Below are positions 11,969 to 23,255 of a stretch of 64,000 bases of DNA, in pieces. Origin of the DNA: Paratrimastix pyriformis (taxonomy: Eukaryota > Preaxostyla > Paratrimastigidae); the NCBI GenBank assembly GCA_027972325.1, contig JAPMOS010000006.1:660501-724500 (forward strand). Reading direction: 5' to 3'. Both the position numbers and the translations under genes were made by a program. Position 1 is the first letter of the stretch. The number at the start of each line of letters is the position of its first letter. The notes beneath the pieces were generated by a model. That model was not told where the DNA came from. It worked only from the letters and a program-made list of their open reading frames with translations, and made no database searches.

Positions 11969-13511
11969 ATGAGGCTACACTCGCGTGCGCTTCGGCGCAT
12001 TTTCACCACCTCACCATGCTCGCTTGCGGGCCTTTTCCAGCTTTTTTGTATTGCTGTAAATGTGATTGTTCCTTTTATTTTGGCATATACATCCGACTGT
12101 CTGTGGCAATTAGCCTTACCTGTTTTTTGGCACCTTGTTCGTAGCCCTTTGGACGAAGAGAAGCACCTACCTCGAAATGCCCGACGTACGATGTAATCAT
12201 ACAGTGATGCTCTCGCTTTATACCAGCACACCCGGGGGTGAGCTGCATTGGAGTACCTCTCAGACTCTCAACCAGCTGTACGGATCGACTCTTCGGAGCA
12301 GTGAAGTTGCAGTCTGATCGTTTCCCCAGTGTCTTCCTTGCGGATCACCATTTGAACAGTCCCTTGAGACGCGAAACATCGATGGACTCGTTGAATCGAT
12401 CAGGCTGGACATCAAGGTGCCTCTGCAGCCCGGAGAGGCGATCACCGGCGTTGATTTTATGACATTTTTTTACTTTAAACTTTCCGTCTGTGAATACGAA
12501 TCGTTGAAGTGGCCCACCGTTCGCCCTTTCGCAGAGCCAGGTGACTGTCTCGACCGAGGCGTTCGTCCACGTCAACGCCTTCTACCCGATGGCCGGCTCC
12601 AACCTTACGGTCATGGTCTGCCCCAACATCGCACACCACAGCCTCAGCTGCATGAGCATTGCTCATGGTTTGCCTGTCCTGGGTGACGGCGACGGGCCTA
12701 GGGTGACCTGATCCTGCGCCAGAGGGACCCGCTGACCCTGAAGACGCACAGCTACGACCCCTTGGTGCAGTTCTCGGTCCGCTTTGCGCTGTGTCCCTCG
12801 TCTCACCCCGCGGTCCCCCACTCCGTGCCCGTAGGATCTGGCGACCCTCGCTACGGTCGAGCCGGCAACCCTGATGGCCGCCTACTACCAGCGGGACGGT
12901 CCGTGGCCTTCTGCATACCCTCCTCTGTCCCCGATATTCTCCTGGGCATGTCTCGTCCACGTCCTCCTCCTCCTCCATCCTCCATCCTCCATCCTCCCCA
13001 TCTTTGCCCTCAGTCCGAGTGGAGCTGGCCGAGGAGGACCGCCACTGGAGGCAAGGCGGCCTGGCGGGCAGCGCACCCACCTTCGGGCTGACGATCCTCG
13101 TCAAGGTCCCCAAGCAGCGCGTCGAGTCCGTCTCCAGCCCCCGAACCCCCCCTCACCCATCCTTCCTTCGGCATGCCCCGTTCCTCCCCCGTCCTCTTCC
13201 TGACCGTTCGCCATTTGGGCGGCGCCAGGTACGTGCCGGGTGTGCTCGAGGTGCTCAAGTTCAGCTGGGTCCAGTACTACTGCGTCGGGGCCATCATCTG
13301 GTCCGTCCTCCGCCCGGCCCCCCCTGCGCCCCTGCCCTGACTTCATCGGGCCTTGGGTGGGTGTGCGGGCAGGTTCTTTGTGGGGCTCTTCCGGGACGCG
13401 GTCTTCGAGCACCAGATCGTGGACACTTTCGTCCAGGACGAGCTCGCCCCCGACGCGGCCCTCGCCGGGCCCCCGCACGCCTTCAATGCCTTCCACATGC
13501 ATCAGCAGTAG
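11969..13511 (+). CDS. TMEM231: TMEM231 homologue, ciliary transition-zone membrane protein
   Basis: TMEM231 belongs to the MKS/B9 complex that forms the diffusion barrier at the ciliary transition zone. Exon 1 (11969-12098) carries the first membrane helix (LFQLFCIAVNVIVPFILAY). Exon 2 (12145-12311) gives LWTKRSTYLEM, collinear with human FWLKRSSYEEQ. Exon 3 (12360-12485) gives RNIDGLVESIRLDIKVPLQP. Later exons give QVTVSTEAFVHV, FYPMAGSNLTV, PATLMAAYYQRDG, FGLTILVKVPKQ and the second helix around VQYYCVGAIIW, followed by FVGLFRDAVFEHQIV and a stop at 13509-13511. The long lumenal/extracellular loop between two helices is as expected. Donors GTCTGT, GTCTGA, GTCTGT and GTCCGT were read directly. 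This is the strongest evidence that the organism builds cilia or flagella. Confidence 0.9.
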
Positions 13512-13880
13512 ACAGGAGCTGCCGCCACCCATCGTGGATCTCCGCCACCCTCTCCCAGCCCCATCGCTCCCAGCTCCCAGCGGGTGGAATCGACCATCGG
13601 TCATGGCCCCACCTCTCGACCGACGGCTGGCCGACGACCGAGGGCCCGCGAGCTGAGATGCGGAGTCCAGCCGAATCCATGTATTTCCATCCATCGCCGG
13701 TGAGCAGGGCGTCGGGCAGGAGGGCGACAAACTTGGTGGATAAGTCACTGAGGCAGCCCTCTGGGGCGGATTTTGTGTCCCCAGTATCATCCTTCATGTC
13801 AATGGGCAAGCAAGAGTTGGCTTGGTCTTTGACTTTTTTGACGGCGGCCGTCAACGCCCTGGGGACGAGTCGCCTATCCG
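13512..13880. other. Intergenic spacer, no gene seen
   Basis: About 370 bp between two plus-strand genes. No frame shows conserved motifs. It should contain the TMEM231 3' UTR and the promoter of the downstream helical-repeat gene. Confidence 0.4.
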
Positions 13881-16544
13881 ATGCATTTGCAGGAGTTTCT
13901 CCGTGTGCTCGAGGAGGGGACACCAACAGAAATTGCCGAACAGGGGATCGTAATCTATGGACAACTTTGGGTCTCCTTTTCACAACAAGAAGATATTCCT
14001 GCAGAAGAGTTGTCGAGTCTCCTCATTCACATTGGAAAGGCCCTTCAAAAGCACGCCTCCGTTTTCGAAATGGCTGTTGTTCTCCTAAGAATTTCCACGT
14101 TAATCTTTGATCTTGGTCGGTCTTCTGTTCAGCACGACTTTGATGAAGCTTCGTAGATCCTGATCTCTCATTGATGGTGGTTTGTTCGGAGGCCGACCAA
14201 TTCTTCATTCTCGATACACTTGTTGGAATTCTTGAAAGATTTCTGACACACCCAGAGGCGAAATTTATCCATCTTTTGAATAGTCTGACCTTGCTCCTGG
14301 AGCGCCTCGTGCCGGAAAGCTGTCTGTCTGCTTCCCGCTGTTCTTCGATCACTTGCCCTAGGGCCCAACCAACTCCACCTGGCCACCGAGTCCTTTTTCG
14401 GGACTTGCATTTCCCTTCTGCGATGGGCTTCTTCCAATGTCACCAAAGAAACCACGGCAGACGCCCCTTTCGTTGGGAGCGTCAGCAGCGTCATGACGGC
14501 CATCCTCGAGACCAGTCTGCTTTGTCAATGAACTGATTCATGCCGACTTTCCTAGCCGGAGCTAGAGGGTTGGGGCCTGATACTGTGCTTTCCCTGCTGG
14601 AGGGGCTGGGAGCGGCTCTCGGCACCTTCCGCGCCGACGACTCCGCCGTGGCGGCCTTGCTGGACGCCGCCCAGACTGTGCGTCCGTAGTCTCCTGTTCG
14701 CCTTCGTTGTCATTCTGCTCCCCGGTGAAACGACAGTGGAAACTGAGCCGGCCCAATGCCACCCTCAGGCAGGGGCCTTGCTCAGTGGCTTGATCCCTCA
14801 CCTGACCGTCCTCGCCGATGCCGCGACGGCTGCCCCAACGGAGGGGCCATCGCCCGTCCTCGGGCAGCTCTCCTCACTGTTGTTGGCCTGCTCGCGTGCC
14901 CGTCTGTTGGACTTTCTATCCGATTGAGTCTCAGCCTTTTGGGCAGCCTTCGGTGCGAACCTTGTCGAAGCCGGGATGACCCCAGTCATTGGGGATCTTC
15001 TGAAACGCATCTGTGAGCGATTCAAGGCGCTCGCCTTGGCCACCCGTCAGGACTCCAATCGGTTGGAGGGCGGCACCGATGCCGGCGATCGGGTGGGCGC
15101 CGTCCTCGCCCAGTGGTCCAGGCCCCTCGACCGGCTTCTTCAGACCCTTGGAAATCTCGCCTCGGTGGGTCTGTCTTGTCGGCATCCCCAGTCTCACCCC
15201 GCCCAGAGGGCTGCTTCGGGCCTGCTCTTTCGGGACCCGAGGTCCAGCGGTTCCTCCAGGAGATGCTCCTCGACCCGATGCTTCCCTCCAACGCCATTGG
15301 GAACGCCTGTTTTGCCCTCTCCAGCCTCCTCCTCGGACCGTTTGCGCCAGGTCTGCTCTTTCCGACGGCCTTCTCATCGAAAGGCACGGGCGGGTTTGGT
15401 GCAGGGGTTGCCGTGACGCCCGCTTCGTTCTGCAAGGCCATCCTCCCCGTCTCTTTGCGCTGCCTTGACCAACCCGCGGCGCTGAGCGAAGTCTTGGAGC
15501 TGCTCGACGCGTCCCTCGAACGCCTGCCCTCGTCGGAGACCCTCCCCGGTGCCCTCGAGGGGCTTCTGCAGGCAGGTTTATTCGAGGTCATCGCCCACAT
15601 TCTCTTCCTGCACCCGACCCGGCCCGACTGCATCGTGGGGTGCCTCGGCCTGCTGGGCCGCGTCTTCGGGCCTGACGACGCCGTCCTGGACGTCTCAGCG
15701 CCCTCGGGAACCAAGTCGGCACAAGACGAACAGCGGGGCCCTCTCGCTCATGAAGTCCTGGCCCATGCGCAGCCCCGGCTGGTCGAGCTGTTGGTTGGGC
15801 TGCTGCAGACCATCGGCTCCGGCCGCAGCGGGCCCGATGACTCGCAACAGCCGGCCGACCCGGCTGAGGACGCGCAGCGCCCCTCCGCGGCTGCCCTCGA
15901 GACCGCTTCGATCGAGGTGACCCGGGGCGCTGTAGCGGTCCTGAGGGGGTTTGCCCACCTCTGCCCCGGTCTGCTTCTATTCTCCCAAATTGGGTCCCGA
16001 TCGGTCTCCTGTCTGACCAGAGGCCTTCGAGGAAACTCAGGCGGGCTTGTGCAAGGTCGTGCTGGACGGGCTGCAGTACCACTTCGAGACCTCCCACTGG
16101 ACCGTCTGCACGGCTCTCTGCGAGGCGGCCTCCATGTGGGCCTCCCAACTCGGTCCGGACCTCCCCTCCGACCCCCTCGCTCAATGCTCTTGGGGGTGGT
16201 TCAGACGGATTCCTCGAGGTGATGGTGGCCGAGGGTCTCCGAGCTCGGCTGGCCTCTCTGCTGGCCTTGCTGGTCCGCCCTGGCGGGCCCGAGAGTCTGC
16301 AGCAAGAAGATGTTCCACCTCCCCGCGACCTGCTCGAGGCCACCGAACATCTCGCCGACTTACTGACGCGCCCCCAGGACAGGGGCGGCCTTCCCGAGGA
16401 CGAGGGTCTGTTGTTGTTTGTCTTCCGCGCTCGGCCTCCGAACTCCGAACACTCACCGCCCCGGCAGAGGAGAAGGCCGCGCTCGAGCGAGGGATGCTGC
16501 ACGATCTGGTCACCACGGCCCAGAGGATCCTGGGCGCCTCGTAA
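13881..16544 (+). CDS. Helical (ARM/HEAT-like) repeat protein of unknown function
   Basis: I do not recognise this gene by family. From ATG 13881 the exons encode Leu/Ala-rich helical pairs, for example HLQEFLRVLEEGTPTEIAEQ, LILDTLVGILERFL-type text near 14210, GALLSGLIPHLTVLAD (about 14775), VIGDLLKRICERFKALALA (about 14980), FLQEMLLDPMLPSNAIGNA (about 15250), a long uninterrupted stretch 15240-16010, and a C-terminal EEKAALERGMLHDLV before the stop at 16542-16544. The helix-turn-helix pattern with conserved small residues resembles ARM/HEAT solenoids, as found in ciliary and transport scaffolds. Frame changes near 14155, 14530, 14930, 15170, 16010, 16200 and 16430 mark introns; exact junctions are not resolved. 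Confidence 0.65.
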
Positions 16545-16626
16545 AGGGATCACCAACAGAAGCAGAAGAGCGGCTTGGCTTGCGGTTGCGGACGGAACGG
16601 GAGACGAAAAAGAAAGAAAGGCAGAC

Positions 16627-16689
16627 ACGCCACGCCACGCCACGCCACGTCAGGCCACGCCAGGCCACGCCACGCCAGGCCAGGCCACG
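16627..16689. repeat. CACGC/CAGGC pentamer array in a convergent spacer
   Basis: About a dozen 5-bp units (CACGC, CAGGC) between the helical-repeat stop (16544) and the ankyrin-FYVE stop (16817). It lies in presumptive 3' UTR sequence of both genes. Confidence 0.85.
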
Positions 16690-16816
16690 GTCGGTGTATC
16701 CACTGCAGTCAGCGCAGAGGGTCGCGTCAATGCGGCGGTCGCTCGTCCCCCTTGGGCTCTTCCTCCTCCTCCTCCCCCTGCGCCGCCACGGGGGAAGGGA
16801 GTTCGAACCATGCACG

Positions 16817-18612
16817 TCAGTGGAGCCCCGGCAGCAGCAGCAGCAGTTGGGTGGGTGGGTGGCGGATGTGGGGCCGCTCGCGGACCAGCACCCGGTGGTC
16901 GAGTAGCGAGAGCAGCCGCTCCTCTTGGGCCTGGGCGGCCGAGGCGTGCGGGTTCAGGGCCAGGGGAAGGCGGCCCTCGGCGCCGGGCCCCCCCGAGGCG
17001 GTGGCCAGGCCGGGGATGAGGGGCGCCCGGAGGGGCAGCCCGAGGCCGATGCGCTGCTCGGCCAGCCGGACCGAGGCGGCGGCCACCTTCATGCAGCCCA
17101 CGCACAGCCGGACCGGCTTGGCCAGCCCGAAGACGTGCAGCGGTGCCTCCCCCTCGCAGCAGGCCCGGCAGAAGATTTGCCCGCAGGCCCGGCAGCCCGT
17201 CTGGGGGTGGGGGCGCCAGTGGACGCGAGACGGGAGGTGTGGAAACGTGGCCATGGAGGGATGGCGATGGGGGCGATGGGGGCGATGGGGGCGATGGGGG
17301 CGATGGGGCGATGGGGGCGATGGGGCGATGGGGGGTGGATGGGCGGCGGGGGGCCTCGGACCTTGCGGCTGAGGAAGGAGAAGCTCTGGCCGCACCTTTT
17401 GCAGGCCTGGGCCTCCGACTCGGGGGCGACCGGGGGGGCAGCGACCACCCGGGCCTCGATGTGCCGGGCCAGCTCTGGCGGTGGGTGGGCGCGGGAGAAG
17501 GGAAGGGGGGCGGTGAGGCGGGGGCTGGCGAGGGACCGGGCCAGCAGGCGGACCCTCGGCCTGGTCGCGGTACGAGGGGTTGGAGAGCATCCCCAGGGGC
17601 AGCGTCCCGTCGGGCGCGAAGACGAGCGTGTTGGCCCCGGCCAGGATCAGCGCACGGATGACCCTGCGCCCACACCACCCCAGCCGAGCAAGGGCCCCCC
17701 CCCGACCGAGGGCCGGCCGGCCGCCATGAGCGCCGAGGGGAGGAGGGCCGGGGTGGATGGGGGGCCACCATGGCGGGGCGTGGTGGGGGTGCAGCGGACC
17801 GTGGGTGGGGCTCGGCAGGGACGCAGGCGTAGTGGAGCGGCGTCCAGCGGATGGCGTCCTGGGCGTTGGGGTCGGCGCCCAGCTCCAGCAGCCGCTCGAC
17901 GGCCCGGTGGCGGCCCCGGGTGGCCGCAATGTGCAGCGCCGACTGGCCCGTCCTGGGGGCAGCAGGCCAAGGGGAGACATGCGGGGGTCGGTGGGTTGGC
18001 TGGATGGATGGCTGGCGCCCGGTCCGGGATGGCTTTGCGGCGGGGGGTCTGCAGACTCGTTGGCGAAGTCGGGCGATGCCCCGTGGGCCACCAGGGCCGC
18101 GATGAGAGACGCCGGTCCGTTTCGGGCCACCAGATGCTGCGCCATGGGCGGGTGGGTCGTCGGATGAGCCGACGGGCCGGAGGGCAGTGGGCGGCGGGTG
18201 GGTCGTCGTGGCCGGGGGTGGAGTGGCGGATGCGCAGACCAGCGGGGTCTCGCCGTGGGCGTCAGGCGGCCTGGCCATGGCACCCGCTTGCAGGAAGGCC
18301 TCCGCGGTGGCCCACCGGCCCGTGGCGCAGGCACGGTGGAGGGCTGCGTGCGGCCCGCCGAGCGGATCGGTGGAGACGTGAGCATCGAGCATGGGGCACC
18401 GAGGACGGGAGGTGGGGCGGGGCGGGGCGGGGCGGACGGGTGGCCATGTGGGCGTCGGGGATGTTGGGGTCCCGCGCCCGGCAAAGCAGCTCCTGGAGCA
18501 AGTCTGGTCCCAGGGCCGCCTGGGCGGCCGCGTAGTGGAGCACCGTCGAGCCCTGCGCCGACAGACGGGCCAGAATCGCTGATGAGCTGACAGCTGTAGT
18601 GGTAGAGGCAAA

Positions 18613-18652
<40 letters not shown>

Positions 18653-21600
18653 CAGGGACAGAGGGTGGGGACGGGGGACGGGGGACGGGGGACGGGGGAC
18701 GGGGGACGGGGGGACGGGGGACGGGGGGACGGGGGACGGGGGACGGGGGACGGGGGACGGGGGACGGGGATTGGTGTGGTGGCAGACGGTACGGTCGCGC
18801 TTGTCGACGAGGGCGCCGGCCTGCAGGAGGAGCGGCACGATCTCGGCCGCCCCGCCCTCGGGCGACCGGGCCGCCAGGTGCAGCGGGGTGGCCCCGTCCT
18901 TGTCGGTGGCGTCGAAGAGGCCTGAGCAGAGGGCGCAAGGATGGAAGGCGCCGGTGATCGAAATGGGACAACAGACAACAGGACATCGGGAGGAGCGCCA
19001 GGAAGCAACAACAGCAGGGACAGGGACATGGGACATGGGCAGGGGCTGCGAACCGGCGACGCGGCTCTGGATGGCGCGCAAATCGTCCTGCTGCTGCTGC
19101 TGCTGGTCCTCTTGGGGTGCCGAACCATCGACGCGCTGCTCGGCCGTGGCTACCGCCTGGGCGACGAAGCTGAGCCGGGCGGCCTCGATGAGGGCCGCCA
19201 TGACGGGCCCCTGGCCCCGCCAGGCCGCCAAGTGGGCCGCCGTGTGGCCCTGGCGGCCCCCCGGGAGCCCCAGCAGCCCCGGGACGGTCAGGGCGCGCAG
19301 GGCCCGGGCAAGGGCCGCCCGGGGGCTGAGGACGAACGCCTCTGTTGTTGTGCCGGCGGCTGGTTCCTGGCCCGGGCCGACCGGCGGGCAGCAGCTCAGG
19401 GAAGACGGCATGACCGCCTCGGCCAGCCGGGCCGCCAGGCCAGGGACCCCGGCCAGCAGGGCCTGCACACAGGAGACGCGGCCTGCCCAGCCCAAAGCGA
19501 AAGCGCGCCGTGAAGGAGGAGTGGGCCCGGCGGGGTGGGTGTGGGCCTGCGGGATGGGTGTGGGGCGGCGGTGTGGGTGGTGGCGGCGAGGTGGGCGGTG
19601 GCGGTGGCGGCGGGGAGACGGACCACAGGCTGTGGCCCAGTGGAGGGGCGACCAGCCCCACCGGGTGTCTTCGCCCGGCTGCCCGACGGGCGGGAGGTGG
19701 GCCGGGCTGGGCGCGGGGGTCGGGACAGGGGTCGGGCCCTCGCTGGCCGGTCCGCCCTCCGACCGGACGCCGTGTGGCGCTGTGCGGTGCATGCGATCGA
19801 TCATGAGCGGGAGTCACTGGGGGTGTACCGAGGGTCAGACCGGTTGACGGGGGGCGGGGCGGGGCTGCCCTTTGCTGGGGCCGGCGTGGTTGGGTCTTGG
19901 TGCCGCTGCCGCCGCTGCTGTTGCTGCTGCACCCGGCGCCGGGCCCGCGGCCGGCCAGGAGATGCGCCAGCTGGGCCGGGCTGACCCCGAACAGGGGGCC
20001 CGCCAGCAGCGGCGGGGCCTCGGCCTCCGACCCTGCGACCGCCTGACCAAAGACGAAAGCAACCGAGAGGAGATGTGTGGCGCCGGGGCGGGCGGGACGG
20101 ACGGGCTGCTTCGCGTCGGAGAAGGCGCCCTCGACCGCGGAGGGGGCGGGGGCAGGAGCGGCGTCGGGCCCGAGGAGGTGGCGGATGCAGCGGGCCTCCA
20201 GCTCGACCAGGTGCTCGCAGCAGAGCGCGTGGCCCCCCCAGGCGGCCAGGGCCAGCGGGGCCGGGTCCGCCTGTCCTCGCAGGGCCAATGATGAAGGGGT
20301 GAACAGGGGGGGGGAGGGGAGGGGAGGGGAGGGGGAGGCGGACCTCGAAGAGGAAGCTCGTGATGATCCGGACGGCCTGGTCGAGGCGGCGGGACGGTGG
20401 GCCCGCCAATGGGGCGCCGTGGTCCGCGTGTGCGGCCCCGTCCTCGCTGTTGCCCTGAGCCACCGCGCCCACCGCAGGAGAGGCCCGACCCTCGGCCTGG
20501 TCATCGTCCTCGGGGGTGGTGGGCAGCCGGGGCTCGGGGGCCACGAGGCTGCTGCTCGCGGGCCGAGTGCGGGCCGGGGGGCGGGGCGAATCGAGCACCG
20601 AGGCCCCGGGGGGCAGCCCCTCGCCCTCGCCATCGTCCGCCGGCCGGTCGGCAGCCGTGGAGGGGGATGGGGATGGGGAAGGCGAAGAAGGCTGCGGCGA
20701 TGTGCTCTCGGCCCCCTGGCGGCCGCTCGGCTCCTGCGGGCCGTTGCCCTCCTGGGGCTCGGCGGCGGCCCGATCGGCGGCCGGCGGGTCGAGGCCCAGG
20801 GCGGCCGTGAGGACGGCCAGCATGGCCACGTCGCCCGTGGCGGCCACCAGGTGCAGCACCGAGACGCCCCGGCCCAGGTCGCCCCCCAGCCGGGCCAGCG
20901 CGGGGACCCCCTGGCGCCACCAGGGCGCGGGCCGGTCGGCCGGGCCCTCGGAATGCAAGACAGCCGGGCCTGCCTGCTGCTGCTGCTGCAGCCGGGCAGC
21001 GCGGCGCTGCTGGGCCAGCGAGGCCTCGGACAACGGGTCGCTGAGTGCTGGCGGCTCGGGCGCCAGGGTGTCGGGGTCGCCGGGTGCGGGGGAGCCGACC
21101 GCGCCGGCTGCCGGGGAGGCCGCGGGCCCGTCGGGGTGGGCGAGCCCCAGCAGGCCGGCGACCATCCATCGGGGCACGACCAGGGCCGCCCCCCGGGCCA
21201 CCAGCAGCCGGACCATCTCGGGCAGGGTCCCCAGCAGGGCGATGCACAGCGGGGTGGGCGCCCGCAGCTGCTCCTCGGTGGGGGCGGCGGCGGCGGCGGC
21301 GGCGGCGGAGGCAGCGGCAGCGTCCGCGGCCCCGCCGAAGAAGGGGCCGTCGATGGCTGCCCCCTGGGCGAGCAGCAGCTGGGCCATGTCCAGGTGGCCC
21401 CGCAGGGCGGCCAGGTGGAGGGCCGTGTGGCCGTGGGCGTCGGCCTGGTTGACGAGGGCCGTCCGGCTCAGGGCCCGCCGCTCCACCACGGAGGGTGAGG
21501 GCGAGGGCGACGAGTGTGGGGGTGGAGACGCGACGGGCGAGCCCAGGGGGGACGGCACGGGGCAGGGCACGGGGGGGTCTCCCCCGGGGGTGGGTCTGGC

Positions 21601-23206
21601 GGGGGTGGCGGGGGGATCGTGGGGGGCCGCGGGGCTGCCGCCGCTCGGGCCGGTCCGAGCCATGGCCGACAGGGAGAAGGGCTGCCCCATGACCATGATG
21701 GCCGGTGAGGCGGGGCTCCGGTTGGGGGCCCCCTCGGCGGGGTGGCGGCCGAAGGGCGGCGACAGGGGCGGAGCCTCGGCCAGGGCGGCGAGGGGAGCGC
21801 TGGGGGGCGGGCGCTGGGGGGAGCGGAAGAAGAGCGATCGCAAGTCCGAGTCGGCAGGGCTGGCCGGCTCCTGGGACGCCCCGGTATCAGGCCAGGTGGC
21901 CACTGCGGGCGGGGGTGTGCCCGGATCCGGCTGGGCGTCGTCGTCGGGGGCGTAGAGGAGGACCGCCTGGGCCATGGCCACGTCCCGCTGCATGGCGGCC
22001 TCCAGGGCCTCGCCCGCCAGGAGGGGCACCGAGGGCGGCGGCACGGGGGCCTCCTCGCCCACCGGGTCGCCCATGGTCAGGGCGCCCCCGGCCGTGACGT
22101 GCATCGGGCGGCGGGCCAGCAGCTCCTCCAGCCGGTGCAGCCGCCACAGGGGGCCCATCGTGCCCCGGCCGGTGGTGTCCCGCTCACCGGTGGCGATCCC
22201 CTCGGGTAGGCTGCCCAGCTTGGGGCAGGCCGCCACGATGGCCGCGAAGGAGGGCGGCGCCTGGTCGGCCCGCTTGTCCCGCCAGCTTTCCCGCTCCTGG
22301 TCGGGGGCCGGCGGGGGCGCCGGTGGCAGCCGGGCCACGTCGTCGGCCAGCCACTCGGCCACCCGGGCGGGCAGATCAGAGAGGGCGTGCTCCTCGGCCG
22401 AGAGGACCCCCCGCAGGAAGGCCAGCGCCTGAGGGGCGCCCGCGCCCAGGTAGTGGAGGGGCGTGCGGCCCTCGCGGTCCCCGATGGCCAGCAGCAGGGC
22501 CGGCGAGTGGGCGCACAGGGCCTCCACGGCCTCCTGGCTCCCCGCGGCCACGGCGTGGTGGAGTGGCGTCCACCCGAGGGCGTTCTCCTGCCGGTGCAGG
22601 TGTTACCCGAGGAAGGAGCCCTGAGGTGGTGAATGGCCGGCACTGGCGGGGGGGGGGGGGGGGGGGGGCCAGCCACAGTGCAGACAGAGCAGACAGAGCA
22701 GACCGTGACGCAGGGGTCAGCGCCCTCGGCCAGCAGGGTCGAAATGTACGGGGCACAGCCCGCCAGGGCGGCAAGGTGCAGCGGCTGGGAAGCAACGGCC
22801 GAGGTCAGGGGGCGTCGGAAGAGGGGAAGATGGCAGACCGTTTCGCCAGCCCCATCAGGAAGATTTGGCTGGACACCAGCCTTGAGTATTAGCCCCAGAA
22901 TATCGAGGCTCTTCGCCTAGAGGTGATGGCGAGGGGATGAGAGCAATCATGAGGAAAACATCAGACCGTGAATGGGACACGAACTGCCCGATGGAGCAGA
23001 GTCTCGCCGCCAGCCCCTATCGTGTGCACATCGGCGCCGAGCTGCAAAAGGGTGTCAGCTAACTCGGGGTCGCTGGCCTCTACGGCACATTGTAAAGGCG
23101 TCCACCCGCGAAGGTCCTTTTCTTCGATGGTTTCGGGGCGGTCCTTAAAAAATCTTCGAAATTCTTCAGCCTGGACTGGCGGTTGCATGAGCAACTGCGC
23201 CCACAT
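16817..23206 (-). CDS. Ankyrin-repeat protein with C-terminal FYVE-type zinc finger (ANKFY1/Rabankyrin-like)
   Basis: Long multi-exon gene starting at ATG 23206 (an alternative in-frame ATG is 23257). I count about seventeen ankyrin units, among them RGWTPLQCAVEASDPELA (about 23090), EGRTPLHYLG (about 22465), HGHTALHLAALRGHLDMAQL (about 21400), GATPLHLAARSPEGG (about 18870) and GQSALHIAATRGRHRAV (about 17920). The C-terminus holds a split finger, CKRCGQSFSFLSRK joined to TGCRACGQIFCRACC and then KPVRLCVGC (17410-17080), matching FYVE Cys spacing. The canonical RRHHCR phosphoinositide motif reads RKTGCR, so PI3P binding is uncertain. Animal Rabankyrin-5 has the same ANK-FYVE order plus a BTB domain, which I do not see. 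Likely endosomal by family. Introns carry homopolymers and minisatellites. Confidence 0.82.
17262..17333. repeat. (GGGGGCGAT)n minisatellite in FYVE-region intron
   Basis: Around eight 8-9-bp units in the intron that splits the FYVE-type finger, between its first two and its remaining Cys pairs. Confidence 0.85.
18614..18649. repeat. 36-bp G homopolymer (C run on coding strand) in an ankyrin-gene intron
   Basis: An unbroken run of 36 G on the plus strand, read as poly-C in the nascent ankyrin-gene transcript, upstream of the exon carrying GSTVLHYAAAQ. Homopolymer length in an assembly is unreliable. Confidence 0.85.
18666..18770. repeat. (GGGGGAC)n minisatellite in the same intron
   Basis: About fifteen 7-bp units with two slightly longer variants, directly next to the G36 run and inside the same ankyrin-gene intron. 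Confidence 0.9.
22648..22668. repeat. 21-bp G homopolymer in an ankyrin-gene intron
   Basis: Poly-C on the coding strand, between exons encoding LHLAALAGCAPYIS and GWTPLHHAVAAG. Confidence 0.85.
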
Positions 23207-23255
23207 TTTTTGACCTGCGAGAAGAACTGGATCAGCCGAGGTTATCGTCCACCGC
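23207..23255. promoter_or_regulatory. Approximately 50-bp bidirectional start region, ankyrin-FYVE / RsmE
   Basis: Start codons of the two divergent genes lie about 49 bp apart. If the ankyrin protein uses its upstream ATG (23257-23255), that codon and the RsmE ATG (23256-23258) overlap in one CATG. Confidence 0.5.
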
